This document shows, piece by piece, positions 19,302-27,794 of a stretch of 64,000 bases of DNA. The notes under the pieces were generated by a model. The model saw only the letters and a program-made list of their open reading frames with translations. It had not been told where the DNA came from and made no database searches. The translations under genes were made by a program, and so were the position numbers. Each line of letters opens with the position of its first letter. The first letter of the stretch is position 1. This stretch comes from Alphaproteobacteria bacterium GM202ARS2 (GTDB taxonomy: Bacteria > Pseudomonadota > Alphaproteobacteria > GM7ARS4): assembly GCA_014323835.1 (NCBI GenBank), contig JACONH010000004.1:1-64000 (forward strand), given 5' to 3'.

Positions 19302-20361
19302 CGCGGCACTTAAACAGGCAAGGGCGTATGCCGATGTTGTCCGTTACTCAAAAGATAAGGCAACGCATGGGCATATCGTCAGCAGACACCTTATCAAGAA
19401 ACAGCAAGATATGCTTTTGCGTTCAAGTCTCTTGATGAGTGAAAGCTTAACGCCTGAGCTATCAAAGAAGTTTGACGAAGTCTGCGAAAAGCTGGGCGTG
19501 CCACGTGATGCTGTTAATGTTTTTATACAAGCCGACTCGACCATTCAGGCGGCGTGTCTCTATAGTTCATCGCATGAGTGTCTGATACAGTTCTCCTCAG
19601 GTCTGATTAACCTGTTAGATAGCGATGAATTTGGTTTTGTCGCTGGACATGAACTCGGGCACTTCTTACTCGAGCATGGTGCTGGTGATTTTCAGAAAGA
19701 ATCTATTGAGTATTTTATCCAAAGCCGTGCCCAAGAAATATCTGTAGACCGTCTCGGTCTTATTGCTACAGGCAATCTTGATGCTTCGATGAGTGCTCTC
19801 GTCAAAGCCGCGTCAGGGCTAGAAAATCGTCACTTGCGGTTCGATGTTGGAGCGTTTATCTCGCAGGCAAAAAAGATTTCCCAACCACAAAGAGGAGAAG
19901 GATTTGCCAGCACCCATCCTTCCATATTGACACGATGTCGAGCCTTGTTGTGGTTCTCAACGGATACGACCTATAAAGACTACCCCGTGACCAAACAATC
20001 ACCCGAACTCACAAAACTGAACGCAACAATAGAAAAAGAGCTGAATAAATTTGTCGAGGGACCCATACGAGAAGAAATAAACACAGTCAAAAAAGAAATC
20101 GCTTTGTGGCTTGCCGCGTCTATCATTATTAAAGATGGCAGATTCGATAAAGACGAGCAACAAAAGATAAAAAATCTATTCGGTGATGTTATCCTCGATA
20201 AATTAAAACGGTTCTTGTCCGACTCTAACAAGGATACGCTGTCTCATGATATAGCCAACAAGCTTGCTTATAGTAAAAAGAAGCTAGAGCACATGATGCC
20301 GGTCAATTTCGAAAAACTTTATAGCGAGGTAGAGAAATTTATCGCTGAAAAATTGGCATAA
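19291..20361 (+). CDS. Cytosolic M48 metallopeptidase with TerB-like C-terminus
   Basis: 356 residues from ATG 19291, overlapping the TerB gene stop by 11 bases, with GGAG 5 bases upstream; an upstream ATG at 19246 lies inside the previous gene and is unlikely. The zinc site is HELGH (VAGHELGHFLLEHG, near residue 132) with the third ligand in SRAQEISVDRLGL near 163, as in M48 (HtpX/Oma1-like) peptidases. There is no membrane segment, unlike HtpX. The C-terminal part holds ASIIIKDGRFDKDEQQKIKNL, a TerB-like acidic helical pair. Likely a quality-control protease working with the Hsp70 set; substrate unknown. Confidence 0.88.
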   Translation: MAYDAALKQARAYADVVRYSKDKATHGHIVSRHLIKKQQDMLLRSSLLMSESLTPELSKKFDEVCEKLGVPRDAVNVFIQADSTIQAACLYSSSHECLIQFSSGLINLLDSDEFGFVAGHELGHFLLEHGAGDFQKESIEYFIQSRAQEISVDRLGLIATGNLDASMSALVKAASGLENRHLRFDVGAFISQAKKISQPQRGEGFASTHPSILTRCRALLWFSTDTTYKDYPVTKQSPELTKLNATIEKELNKFVEGPIREEINTVKKEIALWLAASIIIKDGRFDKDEQQKIKNLFGDVILDKLKRFLSDSNKDTLSHDIANKLAYSKKKLEHMMPVNFEKLYSEVEKFIAEKLA

Positions 20362-20475
20362 CAGAGCTTACAATCGGTGGTGTGGCATATTCGTATTGAA
20401 AGATTGCAAAATGGTCAATTGATGTGTTACGACTATAGGCGTGGGGATTGAGAGAGACGATGAGGGGTAAGAGAA

Positions 20476-20685
20476 ATGGTGCAAAAAAAGCCTGAGGACA
20501 TGACTCTTGAGGAGCTTATCGAGCATCAAAAGAGTCACAAAGTAGGAGAGAAGGAGCTTATCGACCAAGCCATGTCTATTGCCTTGACGGAAGATAGGCG
20601 TCATGGTGGTGATACGTCCTTAGAAGAAATGGAGCGTATAGCGAAAAAAGATAGGGTCACTGGATGTATTAAAAATATATTATAA
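20476..20685 (+). CDS. Small charged hypothetical protein
   Basis: 69 residues, highly charged and predicted helical (DMTLEELIEHQKSHKVGEKE), no membrane segment. AGGGG lies 11 bases upstream of the ATG. It follows the M48 peptidase gene by 114 bases and is followed at once by the parS palindromes, so it may be the last gene of the Hsp70 operon or an independent small gene. Not recognised. Confidence 0.5.
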   Translation: MVQKKPEDMTLEELIEHQKSHKVGEKELIDQAMSIALTEDRRHGGDTSLEEMERIAKKDRVTGCIKNIL

Positions 20686-20711
20686 GTATGTTAAATATAT
20701 ATTATAGAAAT

Positions 20712-20727
20712 TGTTTCACGTGAAACA
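20712..20727. promoter_or_regulatory. parS site (ParB-binding centromere), perfect consensus
   Basis: TGTTTCACGTGAAACA matches the 16-bp parS consensus bound by chromosomal ParB at every position. It is the centre of a longer palindrome (AATTGTTTCACGTGAAACAATT spans 20709-20730). It lies about 9 kb from gyrB, an origin-proximal gene in many bacteria. The run of T after the palindrome means it could also act as a terminator for the genes to the left. Confidence 0.85.
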
Positions 20728-20809
20728 ATTTTTTTTTTGATAGGGAATAAGCAAAAAACTAGGCTCACTGCCCCCTTCACCCAACGTGTTAAAAACGTGT
20801 TATAGGAAT

Positions 20810-20825
20810 TGTTTCACGAGAAACA
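20810..20825. promoter_or_regulatory. parS-like site with one mismatch
   Basis: TGTTTCACGAGAAACA differs from the parS consensus at one central base. It is preceded by TGTTAAA and TATAG elements similarly spaced before the perfect site, so the two are copies of a roughly 43-base element (20690s-20730 and 20787-20828). Confidence 0.7.
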
Positions 20826-20921
20826 ATTGGGGTGAGTCATGCGTAAAAATAAGTATACTTTAAGTATTCATTCGTGTAAAGTTCACAGCAAGGGCGAACA
20901 CCACACACACGGAGAAAAGCC

Positions 20922-21071
20922 ATGGGTATGCAAAAATCAATTGCCGCATTCTTAACAACAGGAGCAGGTGCCGCAGCATACTTCGGTTGGGGAGTCCCTC
21001 CCGAATACACAACCGCCGCGGTAACCTTAGCGAGCACCTTGCTCGTCTATCTTGTGCCGAATAAAGGGTAA
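20922..21071 (+). CDS. Small holin-like membrane protein, copy 1
   Basis: 49 residues, too short for usual gene calls. GGAG lies 8 bases upstream of the ATG. The product starts MGMQKSIAAFLTTGAG, carries a hydrophobic stretch (AAVTLASTLLVYL) and ends VPNKG. This N-amphipathic, C-hydrophobic form with the VYLVPNK ending resembles small holin-like proteins common in phage and gene-transfer-agent-like clusters. A paralogue follows after 5 bases. No endolysin or other phage gene is near. The function is inferred only from shape and terminal motif. Confidence 0.6.
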   Translation: MGMQKSIAAFLTTGAGAAAYFGWGVPPEYTTAAVTLASTLLVYLVPNKG

Positions 21072-21076
21072 TCGTC

Positions 21077-21226
21077 ATGGGTATTCAAAAACTTATCGCT
21101 AGCGTTATACCCATGATAGCCGCCTTCTTGGCTGCGTATAACATTGAATTATCAGCAGAACAGCTGGCTCTTATTCAGGGTGTTCTGACCTCTATCGCTG
21201 TCTATTACGTCCCCAACAAGGCTTGA
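21077..21226 (+). CDS. Small holin-like membrane protein, copy 2
   Basis: 49 residues, same length and plan as the preceding gene: MGIQKLIASVIPMIAAFLAA at the start, ALIQGVLTSIAVYYVPNKA at the end. The shared MG.QK start and VPNK ending show that the pair arose by duplication although the middle has diverged, so both have been kept under selection. It ends 1 base before the convergent cobT stop. Holin-like assignment as for copy 1. Confidence 0.6.
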   Translation: MGIQKLIASVIPMIAAFLAAYNIELSAEQLALIQGVLTSIAVYYVPNKA

Positions 21227-21227
21227 A

Positions 21228-23147
21228 TTAAAGACTGAATTGCTTTATTTCTTGTTTGCTGGTGTGCGGATTAGGTGTCGTCTGCCAAGAGATATCAAAC
21301 AGGTTCGCCAGTTGGTGCGTCAACACGGGCCCCAGAGCATCCGCATCGCTAATCGTAACCGCATTGTGATAGTAGCGTGAGACATCATGGCCAATGCCGA
21401 TAGCCATCAGTTCGATGGCTTGTTGGTTTTCGATAGTAGCGACAACCGAATTCAAGTGGTCTTCCAGGATGCTTTCTTTATTGGCAGAGAACGTTGAATC
21501 GTCCACCGGTGCACCGTCCGAGATAACAATCAGGATGCGTCGGGTTTCGTGGCGTTGTTGCAGGCGTTGGTAAGCCCACAGCAGGGCTTCGCCGTCGATG
21601 TTTTCTTTCAGCAAGCCCTCTCGGAGCATAAGCCCCAGGTGATTGCGTGCCCGCCGCCACGGCGTGTTCGCGCTTTTATAGATGATATGGTGCAAGTCAT
21701 TCAGCCGTCCCGGGTGAGCGGGCTGTTTCTGCTGCAGCCACAGTTCTCGAGCGCGCCCCCCCTTCCACGTGACCGTGGTGAAGCCGAGAATCTCCACTTT
21801 AATTGCACAGCGTTCCAAAGTGCGAGCAAGAATATCGGCACAGCTGGCAGCAATGGCGATAGGCTTGCCCCGCATCGAGCCCGAATTATCGATAAGCAAC
21901 GTAACAATCGTATCCTTGAAGGGATGTGTGCACTCGGTTTTCCATATCGCTGGCGTTGTCGGGTTAGCAATCAGGCGTGCCAGCTTGCCACCATCGAGAA
22001 GCCCTTGCTCTTGGTCGAATTCCCACCATCTCTTTTGTTTTGCCATCAGTTTTCTTTGTAGAATTTTGGCAAGGCGCGCAACGATGTCGTCATACTGGCG
22101 CGTGCGGTTGTCCAGCTTACGGCGCAAGTCCGCCAACTCGTGCGGCGGACACAACGCCGTCGCATGATTAATCTGGTCATAGGCTTGCGTAAAAATGCGA
22201 TAGCGTTTCTTCGGCTTGGGCGGCTCACTGCGGGCAAGAGACAAGGGCGATGTGCCCTCGTCATGGTCGTTGTCGTCCTCAGGGGCAGGCGGCGTTTCGT
22301 CCGTTGACGGCGGCGGGTGTCGACCGCTTTCCTGTGGCTGTTGCTGCGGCGATGGAGTCGGATTCGGCGGCGGCGCACGACTCTCTTGCTTGTCAGGCAA
22401 GGCAGCCTCCTCCTGCTCCTGCGGAGTCGGCTCCTGTTGCGGCGGCGACTCGTCTTGGGCAAAAAGAGACTCAATCAACGCACGAGCACGCTCGCCATAA
22501 ACAGCCTGATTGTCACAGGATCGAGCCAACCCCTGTAACTGCTGGCACAACGACTCGCTCAACTGGTCACGCCAACGGCGGTCATTCTTGCGACACCAAT
22601 GCTGGACGGACGGACTCAGGTGGCTTGACTGTTGCCGCAACGTCCCACGCAGAGCCATCTCTAAGTCATCCTCCTGTTCTTTGGTGCTGGCGTCATGGAG
22701 CCACGCCGTATCAAGGTTGACCGCAAGCCCCTTGAGATATCTACCGCGCAGGGCGATGCGTTCTTCTTCCAGAGCATCAAAAAGCTGCGCCGCTTGCGCA
22801 TGCTCGGGGCGATGCTGCTGGTGCGTGCGGGAACAATGCCACTTTTTAACCAGAGCATGATAGTCGCTCTGTCCCCGCAAAACACCCTGTTGCTGCGACC
22901 GACGCGCCGGGCTCACCAACGTCAACGACGTGCGAGTCGCCGCTTGTAAGGAATCAGAATCGGAAGGGCCCGGGGGGCTAGGAGGGCTGGGGGGGGCCGG
23001 GGGGCTAGGAGGGGCATCGTCACGAATAGTCAGCTGGACATCCCAGCGACTGTTGCCGCTGAGGGCACGCATGGTCGCGGCAAGGGGTTGTTCCTTACCG
23101 CCAACATGGGACAACACTTCAGGTTTGCGTGTCGTGCCTTTAGCCAT
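21228..23147 (-). CDS. cobT: Aerobic cobaltochelatase subunit CobT
   Basis: Subunit of the CobN-CobS-CobT chelatase that inserts cobalt into hydrogenobyrinate a,c-diamide using ATP. In 639 residues the C-terminal von Willebrand A domain shows the metal-ion site [11 protein letters not shown] near residue 418 and [12 protein letters not shown] near 560, as in CobT/BchD. The middle is an acidic, Pro/Glu-rich linker (about 215-300), and an extra Pro-rich run ([10 protein letters not shown]) near 48 is coded by G-rich DNA. It starts 4 bases after cobS. CobN is not in this window. Confidence 0.95.
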   Translation of the reverse strand: MAKGTTRKPEVLSHVGGKEQPLAATMRALSGNSRWDVQLTIRDDAPPSPPAPPSPPSPPGPSDSDSLQAATRTSLTLVSPARRSQQQGVLRGQSDYHALVKKWHCSRTHQQHRPEHAQAAQLFDALEEERIALRGRYLKGLAVNLDTAWLHDASTKEQEDDLEMALRGTLRQQSSHLSPSVQHWCRKNDRRWRDQLSESLCQQLQGLARSCDNQAVYGERARALIESLFAQDESPPQQEPTPQEQEEAALPDKQESRAPPPNPTPSPQQQPQESGRHPPPSTDETPPAPEDDNDHDEGTSPLSLARSEPPKPKKRYRIFTQAYDQINHATALCPPHELADLRRKLDNRTRQYDDIVARLAKILQRKLMAKQKRWWEFDQEQGLLDGGKLARLIANPTTPAIWKTECTHPFKDTIVTLLIDNSGSMRGKPIAIAASCADILARTLERCAIKVEILGFTTVTWKGGRARELWLQQKQPAHPGRLNDLHHIIYKSANTPWRRARNHLGLMLREGLLKENIDGEALLWAYQRLQQRHETRRILIVISDGAPVDDSTFSANKESILEDHLNSVVATIENQQAIELMAIGIGHDVSRYYHNAVTISDADALGPVLTHQLANLFDISWQTTPNPHTSKQEIKQFSL

Positions 23148-23151
23148 GCCT

Positions 23152-24165
23152 TTAGCCGTGTTTTGTTAAAGGCTCTGCCGATGGCGCGCTGACAGACTCG
23201 GTTGTGCGGGGCAACACATCCACATTGAAGCAACGCTGATAGTATTCGGCAACCGTGAACTTTTCGCCTTCATCACAGCGATTAAGAAAACTCAGGCAAA
23301 AAGCCAGCTCTCTATCGTGGAAAATCGCTATATTCTGGAGCCACGTTATCAGCGTGCGCGGCGACATAACAGTGGAAATATCGCCAGATTGCAAGCCCTT
23401 ACGAGTCATGTTTGCCATAGCAATCATGGCTTTCAGCAACTCTTGTCCTTTCGGGTTGTCGTGTTCGGGGACTTTTGCCGTCAAAATACGTAGCTCTTGT
23501 TCGGGCTCGAGATAATTCAGAGCAGTGACAATATGCCACCTATCCATTTGTCCTTGATTAATTTGCTGTGTGCCGTGATACAGTCCGCTGGTGTCGCCCA
23601 AGCCGATGGTGTTGGTGGTAGCAAAAAGACGAAAGTAGGGGTTAGGCGTAATCACTTGATTTTGGTCGAGAAGGGTGAGTTTGCCGTCACTTTCGAGGAC
23701 TCGTTGAATAACGAACATGACGTCGGCTCTACCGGCATCGTATTCATCGAAGACGAGGGCGATAGGACGTTGCAGAGCCCACGTGAGCACGCCGGGCTGA
23801 AACTCGGTGATTTGTTTGCCGTCTTTTAGAACGATGCCGTCTTTGCCGATGAGGTCGATACGGCTTATGTGACTATCGAGATTGACTCGAATACAGGGCC
23901 AGTTGAGTTGGGCGGCGACTTGCTCGATGTGCGTGGATTTGCCGGTGCCGTGGTGCCCTTGCACCATGACTCGTTGATTGTGGGCGAAGCCCGCAAGAAT
24001 CGCCAGAGTCGTCTGCGGGTCAAAGCAATAGCGCGGATCAACTGCGGGCGTATGGTCGTGGGGCTGCGAAAAACAGGGGCTCGACAAATCGTGGTCGATG
24101 CCAAACAGCTTGCGCGCTGTCGCCTGCGAGTCAGGCTTGTGGTCAGGATTGAGCGGAATCTGCAT
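23152..24165 (-). CDS. cobS: Aerobic cobaltochelatase subunit CobS (AAA+ ATPase)
   Basis: AAA+ ATPase of the cobaltochelatase, forming a ring complex with CobT. From ATG 24165 (GAGGA upstream) it has 337 residues. Walker A is GHHGTGKS near 69, Walker B is [10 protein letters not shown] near 133, sensor 1 is [11 protein letters not shown] near 175, and the arginine-bearing QMDRW is near 200. An upstream in-frame extension to 24264 falls in the J-domain gene and is not needed. It overlaps the upstream J-protein gene by 23 bases, so translation is probably coupled. Confidence 0.95.
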   Translation of the reverse strand: MQIPLNPDHKPDSQATARKLFGIDHDLSSPCFSQPHDHTPAVDPRYCFDPQTTLAILAGFAHNQRVMVQGHHGTGKSTHIEQVAAQLNWPCIRVNLDSHISRIDLIGKDGIVLKDGKQITEFQPGVLTWALQRPIALVFDEYDAGRADVMFVIQRVLESDGKLTLLDQNQVITPNPYFRLFATTNTIGLGDTSGLYHGTQQINQGQMDRWHIVTALNYLEPEQELRILTAKVPEHDNPKGQELLKAMIAMANMTRKGLQSGDISTVMSPRTLITWLQNIAIFHDRELAFCLSFLNRCDEGEKFTVAEYYQRCFNVDVLPRTTESVSAPSAEPLTKHG

Positions 24166-24709
24166 GCTTGAATTCCTCGGGCTTGAGATGTTTCTTGAGG
24201 TGCCAATAGGCTTCGTTGACGGCACGTAACATACTTTCGCCATCAGTGTTGCCACCACGAGCATCAGGGTGGTAACGCTTAACCAGACTATGATAGCGTT
24301 TCTTCAGGGCAGCAAGGGTTACGGGCTCTTGCAACTGCAGAAGAGACAGCGCGCGTCTGGTCTCCTCGCTATGAACCGGTGGGGATGCCCCGCCGTGCGA
24401 CTCGCTGCCCTTATAAAAGATAGAGAACAACAGATGCCGATGCAAAGGATGAAAACCATGCCGCCACGTGGGGCGATGGCCAACCCGGTCTCTGCGACGG
24501 TAACGCTCGATATCGCTTGAACTCATAGAAGCAAAAAAATTCCAGTTCTTATTGTATTGTCGCACATGCTCGAGACACAGATGATAGTGCCCCTGCTCGG
24601 GCGGATGCTTCGGCGCCAGATACGTGCCATACTGCGTGCACCCGTCATGGTCACATAAGGGGGGCGTGGGGGGCGTGCTGTTACCGTTATGCCCTTTGTA
24701 TCGTGTCAT
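24143..24709 (-). CDS. J-domain (DnaJ-like) protein upstream of cobS
   Basis: 188 residues. A C-terminal J domain (about 125-180) contains the conserved YHSLVKRYHPDARGG with the HPD that stimulates Hsp70 ATPase. The N-terminal half has Cys/His pairs (CDHDGC, HLCLEH) suggesting a zinc site. In alphaproteobacteria a J-domain gene commonly precedes cobS, so this order is conserved. It may recruit DnaK for chelatase assembly, or (speculatively) the accessory Hsp70 encoded about 6 kb away. Confidence 0.88.
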   Translation of the reverse strand: MTRYKGHNGNSTPPTPPLCDHDGCTQYGTYLAPKHPPEQGHYHLCLEHVRQYNKNWNFFASMSSSDIERYRRRDRVGHRPTWRHGFHPLHRHLLFSIFYKGSESHGGASPPVHSEETRRALSLLQLQEPVTLAALKKRYHSLVKRYHPDARGGNTDGESMLRAVNEAYWHLKKHLKPEEFKHADSAQS

Positions 24710-24740
24710 TGGTCTTAGGCGGTGTCAACGTTGGAGGCTA

Positions 24741-24796
24741 TAGGGGCTAGGGGGGCTAGGGGGGGCTGGGGGGCTAGGGGGCTGGGGGGGGCTGGG
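24741..24796 (+). repeat. G-run tandem tract (possible G-quadruplex)
   Basis: Seven runs of 3 to 8 G separated by CTA or CT fill this interval between the pdxH stop and the J-protein start. The C-rich complement is the sense of the pdxH/J-protein strand. A similar GGGGGGCTAGGAGGG tract occurs inside cobT near 22969-23010. The pattern fits a G-quadruplex or slippage-prone spacer. Confidence 0.75.
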
Positions 24797-24797
24797 C

Positions 24798-25442
24798 TCA
24801 TGGCGACAGCATAACACATTGCCACGTTTTTTGCTTGGGTTTTTGTGTGTAGAGTTTGCGTTGATGGAGTCGTCCTTTTTCTTGTTGCCAGAATTCGATG
24901 TCGGTGGGCTTGAGACAGAATCCGCCCCATTGTTGCGGTTTCGGGATGGTGGTTTGAAACTGGTGTGTGCGTGCTTTCACGCGCTCCTCGAGCTGCCTGC
25001 GAGACACCAACGGGCGCGACTGCGAGGATGCCCATGCACCGAGCTGGCTGAGGGACTCACGGGAGGCAAAGTAGGCTTGTGCGTCTTTGTCGGCGATGGG
25101 CGAGCACCGCCCGACAACCCGCACTTGTCGGTGGTGGCCGTGCCAGTAAAAGCATAGGGCAGCGTGCGGGTTGTGGTAAAGGTGTTGGCTTTTTGCGCTC
25201 ATCAAATCGGTGTAAAAGCAGAATCCTTGTTCGCCGTAGCCTTTTAGGAGCACCATGCGCACGTGGGGGTGGGCGCGGGCATCGACGGTGGCAAGGCTAC
25301 AGGCGGATGCTTCGATGCCGTGGTGTTGAGCATAAGCACACCAGCCGCGGTACCAGCCATCGAACAGAGTCATGGGCGAATCGCTCTGTCCCATGGCTTC
25401 AGGGGTCGGTGGCGGGGTTGAGGGGGGTGGTGGGGGGTTCAT
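24798..25442 (-). CDS. pdxH: Pyridoxamine 5'-phosphate oxidase
   Basis: FMN enzyme oxidising pyridoxine or pyridoxamine phosphate to pyridoxal 5'-phosphate. From ATG 25442 it has 214 residues. The N-terminus is a Pro-rich run coded by G/C tracts. The FMN-binding core shows SLATVDARAHPHVRMVLLKGY near 48, FYTDLMSAKSQHL near 75 and ALCFYWHGHHRQVRVVG near 95. The substrate-binding end is QWGGFCLKPTDIEFWQQ near 170. It closes with a short W..V.LSP, matching the family C-terminus. It follows fabH by 10 bases on the same strand. Confidence 0.93.
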   Translation of the reverse strand: MNPPPPPSTPPPTPEAMGQSDSPMTLFDGWYRGWCAYAQHHGIEASACSLATVDARAHPHVRMVLLKGYGEQGFCFYTDLMSAKSQHLYHNPHAALCFYWHGHHRQVRVVGRCSPIADKDAQAYFASRESLSQLGAWASSQSRPLVSRRQLEERVKARTHQFQTTIPKPQQWGGFCLKPTDIEFWQQEKGRLHQRKLYTQKPKQKTWQCVMLSP

Positions 25443-25452
25443 GAGTCGCGCC

Positions 25453-26421
25453 TTAGTAGCGCACCAGACAGGCACCCCAGCTGATACCGCCGCCGAGGGC
25501 TTGCATCAAAAGCAACTGGCCGGGCTTAAGGTGTCCTTGCTGTCCGTAAGAATCAATCACAAGGGGTATCGATGCTGCCGAGGTGTTCGCATGCGAGGCA
25601 ATGGTCGTGGCAATCTTGGCAGCAGGGATACGTAGCTTTCTGCCTAAGGCATCGACAATACGTTGATTGGCTTGGTGTGGGATAAACCAGTCGATGTCTT
25701 GCGCGTCTAAGCCTTGTTGGTCTAGGAGTTCTTGTGAGATATCGGCTAAGCGGGTGACGGCTTTTTTGAAGACGTCTTTTCCGTCCATGCGTAGGTGTCC
25801 GATTTTTCCGTTGGTGGACGCGCCGCCATCGACGTAGAGGGAGCGGAAGTCGGTGCCTTGTGCGCGCAGAAGGGTTTTGATGATGCCCGCGCCTTCTGGG
25901 TTGTTTTGTTTGGCTTGTAGGGCGAGGGCGCCGGCGCCATCGCCGAAGAGGACGCACGTCGAGCGGTCGCTCCAATCGAGAATACGGCTGAAGGTCTCTG
26001 CCCCGATAACGAGGGCTTTTTCTGCCATGCCGTCTTTCATCATGCTACTACAGACGGCAAGGGCATGGACGAAGCCAGCACACACCGCTTGCACGTCAAA
26101 GGCTATGGCTGAACCGGCCTTGAGCTTGTCTTGCACTCGAGTTGCGGTGGCGGGAAACGTATAGTCGGGAGTCGTTGTCGCAACGATAATCATGTCCACG
26201 TCTTGCGGTTGCCATTCGGCGCGCTCGAGGGCTTTGTGGGCAGCAGCGGTCGCTAAATCGGATGTTGCTTCCGTGTCCGCAGCGATATGACGTTGCTTGA
26301 TGCCGGTGCGACTCTGGATCCAGGCATCGGAGGTATCGATAATACTCTCTAAATCTCGGTTGGTGAGAATCTTGCTTGGCAGATAGGCACCGTAGCCAGC
26401 AATGTGCGTGCTGATGGTCAT
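25453..26421 (-). CDS. fabH: 3-oxoacyl-ACP synthase III
   Basis: Condenses acetyl-CoA with malonyl-ACP to start fatty acid synthesis. 322 residues with the Cys-His-Asn triad visible: FDVQAVCAGFVHAL near residue 112, IPHQANQRIVDA near 245 and ASHANTSAASIPL near 275. The CoA-binding WIQSRTGIKQRHI is near 33. Its ATG overlaps the plsX stop as ATGA (26418-26421), the usual rpmF-plsX-fabH order. Confidence 0.97.
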   Translation of the reverse strand: MTISTHIAGYGAYLPSKILTNRDLESIIDTSDAWIQSRTGIKQRHIAADTEATSDLATAAAHKALERAEWQPQDVDMIIVATTTPDYTFPATATRVQDKLKAGSAIAFDVQAVCAGFVHALAVCSSMMKDGMAEKALVIGAETFSRILDWSDRSTCVLFGDGAGALALQAKQNNPEGAGIIKTLLRAQGTDFRSLYVDGGASTNGKIGHLRMDGKDVFKKAVTRLADISQELLDQQGLDAQDIDWFIPHQANQRIVDALGRKLRIPAAKIATTIASHANTSAASIPLVIDSYGQQGHLKPGQLLLMQALGGGISWGACLVRY

Positions 26422-27482
26422 GATGGTGGGGCTTGGTCGAGGCGGGCTGCCACGTCAATTTCTTTTTGGTGGTCGCTGAGGGCGTCGCTGACGCGGCGGT
26501 TGTAGTCGTGAGTCACCAGCTCGTGCGCGACACACAGCGCGTTGGCAAACCCGACTCCGTCGGTGCCGCCGTGACTTTTGACAACGATGCCGTTCAAGCC
26601 TACCAGCATCGCGCCGTTATAGAGACGCGGGTCGATAAGTGCTTTCACTCGACTGAGGGCGGGCTTCAACAGCAGGGCGGCGAACTGGCTGAGTAGTGAG
26701 CTGCGTAGGGTTCTTTCTAGGAAGGTTTTGACTGTGATGACGGTGCCTTCCATGGTTTTGAGGGCGATGTTGCCTGAGAATCCGTCGCAGACGACGACGT
26801 CGACGGTGCCTTTGCTGATGTCGTCTCCTTCGATGAATCCGTGAAAGTTGATACCGCTTTTGGGGTGTTTGAGGAATGTTGCGGCGTTGTGGAGTTCGTT
26901 GTGTCCTTTGGTGTCTTCTGAGCCGACATTGAGCAGACCAACGGAGGGGTTTTGCGTCCGCCATAGGCAGCGGGCATAGACGTCGCCCATGTAGGCAAAC
27001 TGAATAAGGTTTTGGCTATCGCATTGGACGTTGGCGCCCAAGTCGAGCATGACGAGTTCACCGCGGATAGTTGGCAGGGACGTGACGATGGCGGGTCGCT
27101 CGATAGTGGGGAGCATACGGAGAACGAGTCTGGCGATAGCCATGAGGGCGCCGGTGTTGCCGGCGGAGACGACAGCATCGGCTTTGTTGCTTTTGACGGC
27201 ATCGATGGCATAGCGCATCGAGCTGTGTTTGCCGTGCCGCAAGGCGTGGGAGGGCTTGTCGCTGGCGGCGATCGAGTCTTTGGCGTGGACGAGAGTCGCT
27301 TTGCTTTGTAGCAGGGGCTTTTTTGCCAGCAGGGGTTTCAGTTGTTTTTCATCGCCGCATAAAATGAAATGCGCGTTTTTGAGACGCTCGGCAGCCATCT
27401 GCGCACCTGAAACGACAATGCTGGGTGCGCGATCGCCGCCCATAGCGTCAATAGCGATTCGCACTGTTGGGGCTTGGCTCAT
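26418..27482 (-). CDS. plsX: Phosphate acyltransferase PlsX
   Basis: Converts acyl-ACP to acyl-phosphate, the donor used by PlsY in phospholipid synthesis; peripheral inner-membrane enzyme. 354 residues with the family start RIAIDAMGGDRAPSIVV, VVSAGNTGALMA near 98, LDLGANV near 135 and VVCDGFSGNIALKTMEG near 235. Near the C-terminus SHGGTDGVGFANAL is conserved. Overlaps fabH; rpmF is 24 bases upstream. Confidence 0.97.
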   Translation of the reverse strand: MSQAPTVRIAIDAMGGDRAPSIVVSGAQMAAERLKNAHFILCGDEKQLKPLLAKKPLLQSKATLVHAKDSIAASDKPSHALRHGKHSSMRYAIDAVKSNKADAVVSAGNTGALMAIARLVLRMLPTIERPAIVTSLPTIRGELVMLDLGANVQCDSQNLIQFAYMGDVYARCLWRTQNPSVGLLNVGSEDTKGHNELHNAATFLKHPKSGINFHGFIEGDDISKGTVDVVVCDGFSGNIALKTMEGTVITVKTFLERTLRSSLLSQFAALLLKPALSRVKALIDPRLYNGAMLVGLNGIVVKSHGGTDGVGFANALCVAHELVTHDYNRRVSDALSDHQKEIDVAARLDQAPPS

Positions 27483-27506
27483 AAGGCGAGGCAGCTTTCT
27501 CGCGGG

Positions 27507-27731
27507 TTATCCGCTGTCCGGTGTCGGCGCATCGTCGCTGTCGCTTTTCCTTTTTTCTTTGATAGCCATCACCTGTCGTCCTTTATAGTATCCGCAAAAC
27601 GGGCATACGTGGTGGGGGGCTTTCAGCTCGCCACAATGGGGACACACAACCGCGCTCCGCCCGCGCAAATAGTCGTGCGAACGGCGCATGTTACGGCGAG
27701 AAGAGGAAATTTTACGCTTAGGAACCGCCAT
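27507..27731 (-). CDS. rpmF: 50S ribosomal protein L32
   Basis: 74 residues. The family start [20 protein letters not shown] is followed by the zinc-ribbon [20 protein letters not shown] (positions about 30-49) with all four Cys, the zinc-containing form. A short acidic C-terminal tail ([12 protein letters not shown]) is extra. Genes rpmF, plsX and fabH run together. Confidence 0.97.
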   Translation of the reverse strand: MAVPKRKISSSRRNMRRSHDYLRGRSAVVCPHCGELKAPHHVCPFCGYYKGRQVMAIKEKRKSDSDDAPTPDSG

Positions 27732-27794
27732 CGTTTGTCCGGTTAAAGTTGCAGATACCCTTCTTTACGAAAAAACGGACAAGATTGCAATGTT

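Noticed and set aside
20709-20740. AT-rich palindrome followed by T run as an intrinsic terminator
   Set aside because: The 16-bp core matches the parS consensus exactly, which is unlikely by chance; terminator activity may still coexist, so it is listed as parS only.
24165-24264. Upstream extension of cobS
   Set aside because: It would lie inside the J-protein gene; the ATG at 24165 has its own GAGGA site.
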